Source: Nelumbo lutea
Taxonomy: Eukaryota; Streptophyta; Magnoliopsida; Proteales; Nelumbonaceae
Direction: 5' to 3'
Assembly: GCA_022828595.1 (NCBI GenBank)
Contig: JAKGHH010000007.1
Location: 41,897,973-41,961,972, forward strand
Length of the DNA stretch: 64,000 nt
Both the position numbers and the translations under genes were made by a program. Shown piece after piece: positions 10,277 through 20,998 of the stretch. Below the pieces are notes generated by a model, which saw nothing but the letters and a program-made list of their open reading frames with translations, ran no database searches and was not told the origin of the DNA. How positions within the stretch are numbered: the first letter of the stretch is position 1; every line of letters begins with the position of its first letter.

Positions 10277-12446
10277 ATGTCTAGCGGAGACTGTCTCTTA
10301 GATGAACCTGAGATGGGTACCTCGGGTCAGGGTGACCTTGTCGTTGCCCGGCCTTCCCACGAGGCACGGGTAACCTCGGGTAAACTGGCGTCTACCTCTC
10401 GTCAAGGTCGGGCACTGGATCAGTTCGGTCCATCTGTTATGATGCTGGAAAGGCTTCAGCACCTCATCCGACAATTCAACTTACCTCAGGAGTATTCGTA
10501 TAGTCTTCCCACCAGCAACTTCCCTTGGGAGCACGGTCCAGATGAGATTGTGATCTTTAGGGAGCGGGATTCGTCTCCCTCTCCGCCACCTTATTCCCGA
10601 GGTGTTGAGGCGCTTCAGCATCACGCTGGACCAACTCCACCCCAATTCTATTCGGAACTTGGTCGGGACCATCTCCCTTTGTTCCGAACGTAACTTCCCC
10701 TTAAACGCATATATCCTTTGTTCCATCTTGTTAATAAAAAAGAGTGCCTTTGGCGCTCCCCCCGAGCATGGGCAGACCTACTATCTGTCTCCTCGCCCGG
10801 GCTTCGAAATGCTACACAAATTCCCAAGCAAGGTCCTGGCCTAGAAGCGGGACTACTTCGTAGTCCAAAGTAGCACAGAGTGGCCTTTCCTTATCAACTC
10901 GAGGGTGGCCACTCAAGCTCCCTTTATTGCTCTTAACTAGAAGACGTGGGAAACCTTTCACTCATGGGCTCAGGCCGGGTTCGATCGCAGGGACTACATT
11001 GCCGAAGGGAAGCTCATCCAGGCCGGTTTGAGCCTGGGTAGGTCGATTTCTACTTTAGTGTTTTGCTTAATCAGCCTAGTGTCTTTGAGCTTACTGACGC
11101 CGGGCTCTATTGCAGGTCCCATGGAGGAAGAGAGGATTACCGGTTCGAGGCTCCTCCATCAGATGAAGAAGAGGAAGAAACGGGCTATCAAGAAGGCGCA
11201 CATGGAATCCCCAAGAACCCCCACCTCTGAACCTGACCTTCCGCAGGTCCCCTCTTCGGGGCCCGAGCCCCTACAGGCTCCCATTTCGAGGCCCGAGCTT
11301 CCTAATGCCCCTCTAGTGATAGACTTGGAGGGGGACTTACCACCTCAGGGGCATGAAATGGCGGCAGAGTTGATCGTTGAGCCAGCCGGGGCTTCCGCTG
11401 AAGTCCCAAATCCTGCTAGGGCTGCTACCGAGGCTTCCGAAGGATCAACTCATCGTGTTGCAGACACGACGGCATCCAGCTCGGGGACTCAGGAGGAGGA
11501 AGAGAGCATCCTGAATCCCGATATCAGCCTTGAAAGAAGTAGGAGGGTTGTTATCACTGCGGAGGTTGTAGATTGGGCCGAACTCTCCCCTGGTCAGCTT
11601 GGGGCCCGCACTGCAACCCACGCCATTGTGGTGAGTTCACACTCTAAGAGCCATCTCTTTCTCCTTCTTTCTTTCTTCTTTCTTTAGTACTGACCAACCT
11701 CCTTCTACCAGGTGAACACTATTGTGCACGCATTGACCTTTCAGTCCAACAAACACCTGAGGCGTGCTTTGGCTTCTAAGGAGTCATCTCACATGGCTCA
11801 TATTGAGTTGAGGGCAGCTTGGGGCAAGATTCACCAGTTGGAGAGTGACACTACCACTTAGAAGAGCTTTATCGAAGCCCTGTTGTTAGAGAAGGATGAG
11901 CTGGACCGTGAGAGGGATATGCTGAAGGTTGAGGTGAACTGGCTCAGAGCAGGTCAGGAAGCCCTGAAGCTCGAGGTGGAGAGTCTCAAGGCGGGTTAGA
12001 AAGCTTCGCAGCTTGAGGTGCAGGGGCTTAAGGAAGCCAAGTGGGCCTTGGAGCACGAGGTGGAGTATCTCAAAGCCGACATCAAGGAGAAGACCGAGAT
12101 TTTCGATGAAGCTCTCAGGGAGGCGAAGGCCCAGGCCGTCATTGACTATGTCAAGTCATCTAGGTTTGACGACATAATGTCGCAGGCCTACCGTAGGGGA
12201 TTTAAGCTCGCCAGGTGGTGGATGAGGCGCGCGTACCTCGACCTTGACATAAGTGCCTTCACCACCTGGAATATCACAGATGACATGGCTCGCCAAGCCG
12301 TAGATGACCCAAACTCCAATGATGAGGGCGACAATGAGGAGGCTGGTACTATCGACCTTGCTGACACCCCCGAGGAGGTCCCCAAAGAGGCCTCGAGTAA
12401 GGTTGATACTGCCGGAGTGTTTGTCTTATCCGAGCTATTGAGTTAG
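10277..12446 (+). pseudogene. Spliced antisense gene of the Tat-type element
   Basis: Three exons (10277-11037, 11116-11630, 11712-12446) join in frame across GT-AG introns of 78 and 81 bp. The N-terminus starts MSSGDCLLDEPEMG. Around 10565-10830 comes a region with PLRHLIPEVLRRF, LHPNSIRNLVG and YYLSPRPGFEML, matching the plant 'putative gypsy-type transposon' domain (PF04195 type). The middle exon is Pro/Glu-rich with a basic KKRKKRAIKKA stretch. The last exon is a coiled coil of heptad repeats, then SRFDDIMSQAYRRGF and an acidic tail. A +1 frameshift near 10563 and four TAG stops break it. Tat-lineage elements are known to carry antisense ORFs; their function is unknown. Confidence 0.72.
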
Positions 12447-12916
12447 TGAATTTAGTTCTTGAGGTTAGCGACCCTTTACCGCTGTCACCCCGAATTGTCT
12501 TCCTGCACTTAGTAGGGGTGATCATCAGATTTTAGCAACGTACGCCGAGGTAGACATAGTAAGGCACGTGCCCGACCTGCCTGCTTGGCTATTTATGTTG
12601 GTGTGCACCTCTAGTAGTGTATACTGAGGTAGGCTAGGAGTCGGAAAGTCTGTTCTCGAGACGCCCTTGGTCTTTGTCATGCTAAACCTATGCTGGCGAG
12701 GTGGTAGAGTCATGCATAGCGTCGAGGTCTTCAGTTAACCTAGCGCGTTGACCCTTAGGCCAGAGGAAGTGACTCATGGTCACTCCGAACTGTTTTCCTG
12801 GAGTCTGCCCCTACTGAGGGGGTGACTGGACCTCATGTTGCCGAGGTCATCGCTAGTTCGGTGAATTGGCCCTAAGGCTAGAAGGGAATGATTCGTGGTT
12901 CACTCAGTTCGGTGGT
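12447..12916. other. Spacer between antisense gene and integrase
   Basis: About 470 bp between the convergent 3' ends of the antisense gene and integrase. It has no family motif; a short minus-strand frame at 12525-12713 has no recognisable match. It probably holds 3' untranslated and termination sequence for both strands. Confidence 0.4.
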
Positions 12917-13890
12917 TTACGGGTAATATTGTCTTAGATTGATGATATTCCACGCCCAAGGTACTTGTATCCCTTCTAGGGTTTCGAGTTCGTATGTTCC
13001 TTCCCAGAGTACTTGCTTTACTCGATAAGGTCCTTCCCAGTTCGGACCAAACTTGCCAACATCAGGGTCAGGCACCATAACCTTGCGGAGAACCAGGTCA
13101 CCAACACGAAGAGATTGCTTTTTGACCTTGGCGTTATAGTACCGAGCTATCCTTTGTTGATAAGTCGTGGTCCTGATGTATGAGAGGTCTCGTACTTCGT
13201 CTAGCAGGTCGAGGTTTGTACGTAGCTCATCTTCGCTTGCTCTGTCTTCATATTCTTCTAATCTCAGCGAGGGGACTTCAATCTCGGTTGGGATGACTGC
13301 TTCGGTGTCGTATGTAAGGTTAAAGGGAGTTTCTCCCATGGCAGTCTTTTTTGTGGTATGGTAGGCCCAAAGTACTCTAGGCAGCTTGTCCGTCCATAGT
13401 CCCTTAGCTCGGTCCAGGCGCACTTTCAGTCCTTGAAGGATAGCCTTGTTCGTAACTTCCATTTGGCCATTCGCCTGAGGGTGCACCACCGAGGGGAAGT
13501 TCTACTAAATTCCCATGTCTTGGCACCAGCTTTGGAACTTGATGTCTTCGAACTGCTTACCATTGCCAGAAATTAATACCCGAGGTAATCCGAAATGACA
13601 CACTATGTTCTTCCAAAAGAAGTTTTGCACGTTCCGAGTCGTGATTGTTGTGAGAGGTTCAGCTTTGACCCACTTTGTGAAATAGTCCACTGCTACCACT
13701 GGGAACCTTCTTTGCCCTGTTGCTGGCGGGAATGGCCCGAGTAGGTCAATCCCCCATTGTGCAAATGGCCATGGGCTAGTGAGGTATTTCAGGTCGGCGG
13801 TGGGCCGGTAGTGGATGTTAGCATGCTTTTGGCACTTATTGCATTTTTTGACAAGCTCAGTCGCATCTACTTTCATGGTTGGCCATTAAT
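12917..13890 (-). pseudogene. Tat-type integrase
   Basis: The minus strand carries the zinc-finger end KKCNKCQKH, the catalytic core beginning WGIDLLGPFP (first Asp present), then VLISGNGKQF where the family has SDNG, so the second catalytic Asp is Gly. One stop at about 13502 precedes VVHPQANGQMEVTNK, which retains the Glu. The C-terminal part ends RVGDLVLRKV...FGPNWEGPYRV and INLRQYYP. Integrase would insert the cDNA. The stop and lost Asp make it inactive. Confidence 0.88.
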
Positions 13891-14280
13891 ACCCCTGTCG
13901 TAGTGCTTTCTAAGCGAGGGCCCTACCCTCCAAGTGTCCACCGCACAGGCCTTCATGAGTGTCGCCGAGGACGAGCTCGGCTTCGACTTTCGAGGGTCGC
14001 AGGCAACGCAGGTAGGGGAGCGTGTAGGATCTTCGGTACAACCATCCATCTATCATGACGTATTTGGCCTCCTGGCACTCTACCCTCGTGGCAGCATTAC
14101 GATCTGTGGGGAGGGCCCCATGTAGCAGAAAGCTCGTGAACAGATCAATCCAGCTTGGCTCTGTTTTGAATGATGAGAGCGACCTCCTCTGCCCCCCTAA
14201 GAATGCTAGGCCAAGGTAAGTTTTCTATATACACAGTCCTCATGCTGTTATCTCCCATGCTAGCTAACCGCGACAGGGCA
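13891..14280 (-). pseudogene. RNase H to integrase linker of the Tat-type element
   Basis: It translates in pieces (ADALSRLASM near 14270, then a stop-rich linker) and contains the N-terminal part of integrase before the zinc finger. No intact frame remains. Confidence 0.5.
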
Positions 14281-15009
14281 TCAGCCTAAGCGTTCTCTGA
14301 TCTCTCTTACTTTGGGTAGGTATGCTACCATAGTTGGTTCGCGAGCTTCGTACTCACCCAGAACCTGATTTACCACGAGTTGGGAGTCAATGCAGATGAT
14401 GATGTGCTTGACTTTCACTTCCTTTGCAAGGTCTAGCCCATCTAGCAACACCTCGTATTTTGCTTCATTGTTGGATGCCACGAACTCAAAGTGTAGCGTA
14501 TACTCCAATTTCACACCGCTTGGTCCATACACAATGATACCAGCTCCACTGCCTTGCCAATTTGACGAGCCATCTACGTGAAGGATCCAGGGTTCATCAT
14601 CCCAGTTCGGGCTTGGCCTAACTAGGAGAGATGCCACGCTGGTTGCTACTTCACGGCGCTCAGGCTCAACCAGCCCGGGAACCCCGAGCTCTCTCGTACT
14701 GGGGGCCTCGTGTTTCACCGGCCTAGGGACTTCGAAGCTAAAGGTGCATTCTACGATGAAATCTGCCAAGGCTTGGGCCTTGATATCAGTTTGCGGTTTA
14801 TACTGGAGTTTGTACTCGCTGAGCTCGGTGGCCAACTTTGTCAACCTTCCCGAGACATTGGGCTTGAGCAAAACTTGCCTTAGAGGTTTGTTGGTAAGGA
14901 CAACGATGGTATGAGCTTGGAAGTATGGGCGGAGCTTTTGGGCTGCTATAACCAGTGCATAGGCTAACTTTTCTATCTCCAGGTACCTTGTCTCTGCTCC
15001 CTGTAACAC
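14281..15009 (-). pseudogene. Tat-type RNase H pair
   Basis: The 242-residue open stretch starts with the end of the classical RNase H (YLEIEKLAYALVIAAQKLRPYF, then LATELSEYKLQYKP). It continues into a second, archaeal-like RNase H: WILHVDGSSNWQGSGAG, ASNNEAKYEVLLDGL and CIDSQLVVNQV. Dual RNase H domains are characteristic of the Tat lineage. They degrade the RNA strand after reverse transcription. The stretch itself is open, but it begins after a stop near 15010. Confidence 0.85.
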
Positions 15010-15960
15010 TTTACTAACATAATAGATGGGTCATTGGACCCGATCTACTTCTCTTATTAGTACCGAGCTTACCACCTCGTCACTTGCTGAGAGGTATAGC
15101 TCTAAAACATCACCCACTTCGGGTCGGGTTAAGACTAGGATGCTGGCGATGTGCCTTTTGAGCTCGTCGAATACGAGCTGGCACTCTTTGGTCCATTCAA
15201 AGCCTTTGCTTTTTATGGCCTTAAAGAAAGGCAAACAGCGATCTGCTGACTTGGACAAAAAATGACTTAAGGCGGCCAATCGGTCGTTCAGGTTCTGAAC
15301 CTCCTTTAACTTTTGGGGTGGTCTCATTTCTAGGATGGCCTTGATTTTGTCCAGGTTGGCCTCAATGCCTTGCTGGTTAATGATGAACCCTAGGAATTTA
15401 CCCGAGGTGACACCGAAGATGCACTTATTCGGATTTAACTTCATATTAAAACTACACAAGATTTCAAAGACTGAGTGTAAATCTTGTATTAGTTCATGTG
15501 AAAATTAGGTTTTGACGACCATGTCGTCTACATAACACTCTACTTTTGTGCTAACAAGTGGCTCAAACAATTTATTTACAAGTCTTCAAAAAGTAGCCCC
15601 AGCGTTCTTCAACCCGAAGGGCATGACCTTGTAGCAGTACAGGCCGAACTCGGTAATGAAGGCGGTTTTCTCCTCATCAGTTGGGTCCATTTAGATTTGG
15701 TTATAGCCCAAATAGGCATCCAAGAAGCTCAGCAACTTGTGCCCTAAGGTCGCGTCAACTAGACAGTCGATCCTGGGAAGTGGGAAGCAATCATTTGGGC
15801 AAGCTCGGTTCAGGTCGATGTAATCGACGCACATGCGCCACTAACCATTAGCCTTTTTCACCAGAACGGGGTTGGCCACCCAGCTCAGGTAATGGACTTC
15901 CCTTCCCGACCTCCTCGTCAACTGCCCTCCCTCGCTCCGGGGCTAGGTTGTGTTTTTTCT
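15010..15960 (-). pseudogene. Tat-type reverse transcriptase
   Basis: Motifs seen on the minus strand: VLVKKANGKWRMCVDY and FPLPRID near 15800-15870, [13 protein letters not shown] near 15590-15630, and the intact catalytic ECYVDDMVVKT (YVDD codons at 15534-15523). The thumb and connection follow: LNPNKCIFGVTSGKFLGF, then the RNase H start. Stops interrupt after YNQI, after GATF and after VVKT. It would copy the RNA into cDNA from the primer at 17330. Confidence 0.87.
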
Positions 15961-16294
15961 ATCTAACGGGCCTAACTATTGGATCAGTAACAAGTTTGTG
16001 AGTGATAATGTTAGGGTCTATGTCGGGCATTTCTACCGCTGACCATGTAAAAACGTCTAAGTTTTTTAGCAAGAAGCTTACCAGTTGAGACCGCAGGGGC
16101 TCCTCGATAGAAGCGTCGATCTGAAGTACCCAAGCTGGATCATCTTTCGAAGCCGGGATGGGGATGGTCTCCTCGGTAGGTGTAGCTCACTCCGTGAACT
16201 GCTCTACAGGTCGTCCTAGCTCGAGGTCGTCAGCTACCTTGGCCTTTCCTTTGAGGGCGGAAACATAGCACTTGCGAGACTCGAGCTAATCACC
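15961..16294 (-). pseudogene. Protease to RT linker
   Basis: A degraded connection with scattered stops; no confident motif beyond the lead-in to RT. It belongs to the same polyprotein. Confidence 0.45.
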
Positions 16295-16699
16295 TCATGC
16301 CACTCCGACTCCAAAGTCTGTAGGGAACTTCATTGCCAGGTGGTAGGTGTAGACTAACACTCGTAGGACGTGGGTGGTGGGCCGTCCTACTATCACGTTG
16401 TATGGAGAGGGGGTCGCGATCACCAAGAACTCATGATTGAGCTTTACCACATTGGGCCAGGTACCGACTTCCACAGGCACAGTGACTTTCCCCAAAGGCC
16501 TAACCTCCTCGCCGCTGAATCCCACCAGTGGAGTGCTTGCGGGCTTCAGGTCACTTTCTGGGAGATGAAGCTAATCGAAGGCTGCCTTGAAGAGGATATC
16601 CATCGAGCTGCCCGAGTCTACTAGGACGCGCTTTACTTCAAAGTGGACCCCTCGCGCATCGTCGTCATAGGGGTAGTGGACCCCTCGCGCATCGTCTTC
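16295..16699 (-). pseudogene. Tat-type aspartic protease
   Basis: The minus strand shows the active-site motif VLVDSGSSMDILF at about 16640-16600, a stop, then VGFSGEEVRPLGKVTVPVEV and YNVIVGRP. That is the usual order of gypsy proteases (D-S/T-G, then the GRP/LGR end). Just upstream, 31 bp including GTGGACCCCTCGCGCATCGT are tandemly duplicated (about 16642-16702), adding a second DDARGVH to the reading frame. It would cleave Gag-Pol. Confidence 0.8.
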
Positions 16700-17238
16700 A
16701 GTGAAGAAGGTCGGCCCCTCCACCCTTGGCCGCTTTGGGGGGTTTAGTTCTTATCTGACAGCTTCGCGGGTTGATGACCGAGCTGTTGCCGAAGTGCAGC
16801 CCACGACAATCGATCCTCCGACGATTACGTGGATGGTTCCCTGGACTGGCCTCTCATCTGGCGGTTGCCTCTGCGGCTGCTTTGCCTGTCTGCTGGAATT
16901 GGGGACTTCTTTATTCTGCTCCTTACGTGTAGCACTTGCTGCTGGTGAGACTGGAGTTGTTGAAACTGCTGCATCTGGGCCTGCATGGCCTGCATGCACT
17001 GCATCAAGTCTTCAAGTTGGCCTTGGCCGGCCACCAGAGGGAGAATGGTGGGTTTGGTGAAGGTCATCCCGACTGCAAGGGGCAGCGGAACAGATACGGG
17101 TGCCACTGTTGCAAGCACGTTCAGGCTAGGAATCCCATCCGCAGAGAGGGGGACAATGAACTACCCGATACAAACGGTGGGCAGTTGGAGTTGCTCCTTT
17201 GGGGTGTTCCAGTGTTCGGAGTTGCTAGAAGAAGCCAT
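16700..17238 (-). pseudogene. Tat-type gag with core deleted
   Basis: The start ATG is at 17238-17236 (MASSSNSEHWNTPKEQLQL). A TAG follows at about codon 25, then VPLPLAVGMTF and a Gln-rich helix (MQAMQAQMQQFQQLQSHQQQ). The usual capsid-like retrotransposon gag domain and zinc knuckle are absent. Sequence jumps to the gag C-terminal GTIHVIVGG...SATAR and PPKRPRVEGP, which lead into protease. About 250 residues are therefore missing, and this copy would need another element's Gag. Confidence 0.75.
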
Positions 17239-17311
17239 GGATGTTAGTGGTGTTGGTGAGTAAAAGAGAGAGAGGTTTCACAGAGATCGGAGGGAGGCTT
17301 TTGGAAGCGTT

Positions 17312-17330
17312 TCCCACAGACGATGCCAAA
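17312..17330 (-). other. Primer-binding site of the Tat-type element
   Basis: The minus strand reads TTTGGCATCGTCTGTGGGAA just after the LTR end. It resembles the TTGGCGCCGTCTGTGGGAA site common in plant Tat-like elements, with small changes. Confidence 0.7.
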
Positions 17331-18179
17331 TGATGTTGCACAATCTGGGCACTCCTAGCTGGCTGTGACTTGGCTTCTGACTGGAACAGACGACACCTGA
17401 GAGGAAGGAGAAGGTGAAGGGTTCCCAGGGGGTTTTTCCAATGGGAACGCTCCGATGGCTAAGTTAGAACTGGAGAAATCTCAAGGAAAGAACCGAGAGC
17501 AAGAGTGCTGAAAGTGCTTAAGCTTCAATACCTTTGCTTTGTGAGAGTTGGAGTTCTTTTATGTCGGAGCTCGATCATACCTGGCATAATTGCCACTGCC
17601 TTATCCATTACTGCCAAGGCATGTGGCAAGCGCAGGTTGCTACTATAGAGTACTATTGCCAGGTACGGACTTGACTGACGTGCCATGCTTTTTAGAGATA
17701 GCAAAAAGAATGCCGCCTGGCAAGGGATCAGAGCCCTGCCATTGGGTCCGACAAATACGGATGTCAGGCAGGCCTCCCCATAGCTTGCTGAGCTACTGTG
17801 CACCAGACTACTTGGGCAGGTTTGTCTTGGCACCGAGGTGCCGAGGTGCCTACGTTGGAGGCGGTGCTATCCCGTGGTGCTTCTCCCTCGGGATACTTAG
17901 CCGAAAATCGGGGTGCTCCCTTCTTAGGGAGGGAGAGCTCGGGCCTCAAGGGGAGCTCGGGCCCTAGGAGGAGCTTAGGACCTCCCACACTTGGTGAAAG
18001 TCAAGGTTAGCCAGGTGTTAGTCTTCATCGAGTCTCTTAACCTGCCAAGTGGATAGCGTTGGACTCGGCATATCTCTCCCGTCGAGTCGCGGTTGTGCTG
18101 TTAGGCTGTGCTGTTCATTGAGCCAGGTCACGCACACGTGTCCCCGTGCTACGAGGTCAGGCCAAATCACCCTCCATCA
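17331..18179 (-). mobile_element. 5' LTR of the Tat-type element
   Basis: An 849-bp LTR starting TGATGTTGCACAA and ending CACCCTCCATCA (plus strand). It pairs with 8968-9800, and the divergence between them shows the insertion is not recent. Confidence 0.9.
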
Positions 18180-19430
18180 GCACCATTTTTACTAACATCT
18201 TTAATAGAGTCTTATTGGTTGCCTCTACCTGCCCGTTTCCTTGTGGGTAATAGGTAGTGGGTGTTCTTAGTCTTGTTCCATATTCGCCTAACAAATCACA
18301 GACCTCCTGGTTCTTGATCGACAGTCCATTATCTCTCAAGATCCTTATAGGAACGCCAAAGTGATGAATGATGCATTGCCTAATGAAGTTTGCCACATTT
18401 TCTACAACTATACTCCAAAGGGGAATCGCCTCAGCCCACTTGGTGAAATAGTTTGTGAATACTATGATGAAGTATCCCCTAGATGGGGGATTTATTTTCT
18501 CTACAATCCAAGGTGCTACTATTGGGTGGAATTCTTTAGCTGGTTGGTGAATCCAACATGGTCGACCAGTAAAGGCCTAGGTGTAGGATATGGTTGTATA
18601 GGGCCAAATGTCCTTGGTGAGTGGTGGGTGGCTGCCTCTAGGACCTCCTCTATTTTATCCCCTGCGATGCATCACCGAGGTTGTCTTGTGTATAACTTCC
18701 TATATAGCAACCCCTCTTACAAATAAAACCTCTTGATTTTGGACAGGAGTCTTTTCTTCAGTATGGTTTCTATGGGCACTGTGCCATGTTTTAGATATGC
18801 GATGTATACTTCTCTCCAATATACCTCACCCACTGCGAGGCACTCCTTCCTGTTCGACTCTAGGATACATCTTTCGCAATCATGTTGTAGCTTAGCTGCA
18901 TCATTTTTCATTTCAGGCGAATGATAATCTAGGCATTGAAACCTTCTATAGAGAGTGGTGGTGATATCCCCACAGTAGGCCTCATGAGTTTCCCTTAACA
19001 CCATCACTGCTTCCTTGGGTCCTAGATATCAGGCCCTCACCCCATCCATCTTCTTGTGGTAAAGTACCTCGTGCACTAACTAGCATGGCAGCAACACCTT
19101 GTCTCATGTCGTGGAGGTTGGGTTTTGTAACTTTTATATTATGGGTAACCTCCAGTCACCCTCCCACACCTGATCCTTTATCTCTACCCAGTGGACTAGC
19201 TTGTCTATCGAGGGATGATCTTGCATTCTAATGATTATGGTGATGTGTTCTTCACTTTATGAATCTTAGACTGTGAGTGGAAAGTGTATTAGCTCATCTA
19301 TTCTTGGCCCTGTTTCGGTGCTCATATGTTACCTCTAGGTCCTTGGTGAGGTTTTGGATCAAGGGCCTATAGGAGAGTATGGATATTTCTTTCATAGTCG
19401 GTTCTCCTCCCATCTGGCCAATTACTAGGA
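18180..19430 (-). pseudogene. Old gypsy RNase H end and integrase N-terminal half
   Basis: On the minus strand from 19400: RPLIQNLTKDLEVTYEHRN (RNase H end), KDQVWEGDWRLPII, the zinc-finger region with KNDAAKLQHDCERC, then NPPSRGYFIIVFTNYFTKW (catalytic Asp replaced by Asn), NFIRQCIIHHFGVP and YYPQGNGQVEATNKTLLKML. It stops at the Tat-type element and resumes at 8967. Many stops. RT should lie upstream but is replaced by the tandem array from 19431. Confidence 0.8.
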
Positions 19431-20470
19431 AATGGATCTACCCTAGACCTGTTCATGGGTCGGGCCAGGCTTTGCCTCTTTATAAACAAAAAATACTATG
19501 CCCAAGCCCATCCATCAGGCCTAGATCTTGAGCCCGAGCCTAGCCCTATATAAAGCCCGAAGCCTGACATTGATAGGTATTTTATAATATATTAATTATA
19601 TAATATTAATAATATATTATATATTATAAATATTTTATACATTTAATATATATGATACTTTTTTCTATTAATTTTATTCTCATAATATATATACACATAT
19701 ATAATGTATTATTAACATATATTATATTTCTGTTATATATTTAATATTATCCGGTTGGGCTCGGGCTTGGACTCGGGCCAGGCTTATTTGGGAAGCCCGA
19801 GCCCCACTCAAAAAATAGTCAGGCCCAGTTTTTAAAGCCTGAGCCCAAGCCCACGGGCGTAAAATTTTGTCCAAGCCCGATTTAATACAGGGTGGGCGGA
19901 GCCAGCATGAACAGGTCTAATCTACCCCTATGATGTCTTTGTGGTTTCTACAAGACTCTGCACCATGTGAGACCTACGATCACATGGAGCTCATTTGAAG
20001 ATGGATCTGCCCTCAGAGTGTCTTCGTGGTCTCTATAGGATTCTGCATTGTGTTAGACCAATAGCAACATGGAGCTTATTTATTAAAAGGTGGATTTGCG
20101 TTCATGGTGTCTTTGTGGTCTCTGTAGAATTTTGCGTTGTGTGACACCTACGGCCGCATAGGAACACTCAAATAGATGGATCTGCCCATATGGTTTCTCT
20201 GCGACCCCTGCATTTTGGCGCATTGTGGAGGATTTACAGCCGCATAAGGCTTAAAGTGGATTTGCTTGTATGGTTTCTCCGTTTCTACGCTATGTGAGAC
20301 CTATAGCAGCATAGGAATCAAAGAGATGGACCTGCCCATAAGTTCTCCATGACCCCTACGTTGTAGCGCATTATAGGCGATCTACAACCCCATAGGGCTT
20401 AAAGTGAATCTACCCATATGGTGTCTCCACGATCCCTGCGCTGTGGTGCATTGTGAGGGATCTAGCGCTC
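19431..20470 (+). repeat. About 80-bp tandem array, seven degenerate units
   Basis: Units start ATGGATCTGCCC or TGGATTTGC and run through TGGTGTCTTTGTGGTCTC and GTGTGAGACCTA to CATAGGGCTTAAAG. Lengths vary from about 69 to 90 bp. Seven units can be counted; the first is split by a hAT MITE (19444-19919). It adjoins the old gypsy remnant and is not coding. Confidence 0.75.
19444..19919. mobile_element. hAT-type MITE 1
   Basis: 476 bp with perfect 14-bp terminal inverted repeats TAGACCTGTTCATG, flanked by an 8-bp target duplication ATCTACCC (19436-19443 and 19920-19927). The 8-bp TSD is diagnostic of the hAT superfamily. GC-rich arms (GGGCTCGGGC-like) surround an AT-rich core. There is no transposase; it is non-autonomous. 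Confidence 0.9.
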
Positions 20471-20998
20471 AATCAACCTAGGTGGTTAGCCTTGAAGGCA
20501 CTACCAGGGATTGGTTTCCCAAGCCTGTAGTGAATGTAATGCGCTAGCGACAAGAGATTGTAACCCGGTAGTACATGTAGTCACAACAATGATGAGACGC
20601 ACTAAACTATTATCACAATGCAAAACGCGATTAAATGATTAAATCCATTAAAAGATACCTCATCTTAATGTTTCAAGCAAACATCTAGGGCATGAAAGGC
20701 TCTTAGAAGCGGGGTTGTAACCGAATAACAGACCTTCCCGCTAATTCCCTTTCTTGTTACGTGATTTCCTATTCTATTCTTGAGGACTATTTTCTATAAA
20801 TAGAGGAGGCTTAAACATCTCATGCATTAAATAATAGACCCTACCAAACCGTGCCCCCAACCTTCCACAGCTTCCGTTGAATCTTCCTACAATTCTCCTT
20901 TCCTCTTCCTCCCTCTCAAGCCATCTATCATCTTTCAGGTTAAGTTAGCTCCCCAGTCCCCACCTACAACATACATACTTTATCTTCTATCGTTTTTC
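20471..20998. other. Unassigned stretch with TATA-like motif
   Basis: No coding sequence. TATAAATAGAGGAGG on the plus strand at 20796-20810 is followed by a pyrimidine-rich tract near 20880-20940. This resembles an LTR U3/R or an internal promoter, perhaps of the old gypsy. No partner repeat is visible, so this is a guess. Confidence 0.3.

Larger units (their letters stand above)
8968..18179 (-). mobile_element. Complete Tat-type Ty3/gypsy element with antisense gene
   Basis: A 9,212-bp element with LTRs at both ends, a primer site next to the 17331 LTR and a polypurine tract next to the 9800 LTR, so the sense strand is minus. Flanks are GCCAC (8963-8967) and GCACC (18180-18184), consistent with a 5-bp TSD that lost one base. 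It is inserted into the integrase gene of an older gypsy. Sense order is gag (short), protease, RT, RNase H, integrase, then a long region carrying an antisense spliced gene. Numerous stops and a gag deletion make it non-autonomous. Confidence 0.88.

Noticed and set aside
16936..17263. Plus-strand open frames opposite gag
   Set aside because: Shadows of the Gln-rich gag helix on the minus strand; no independent motif.
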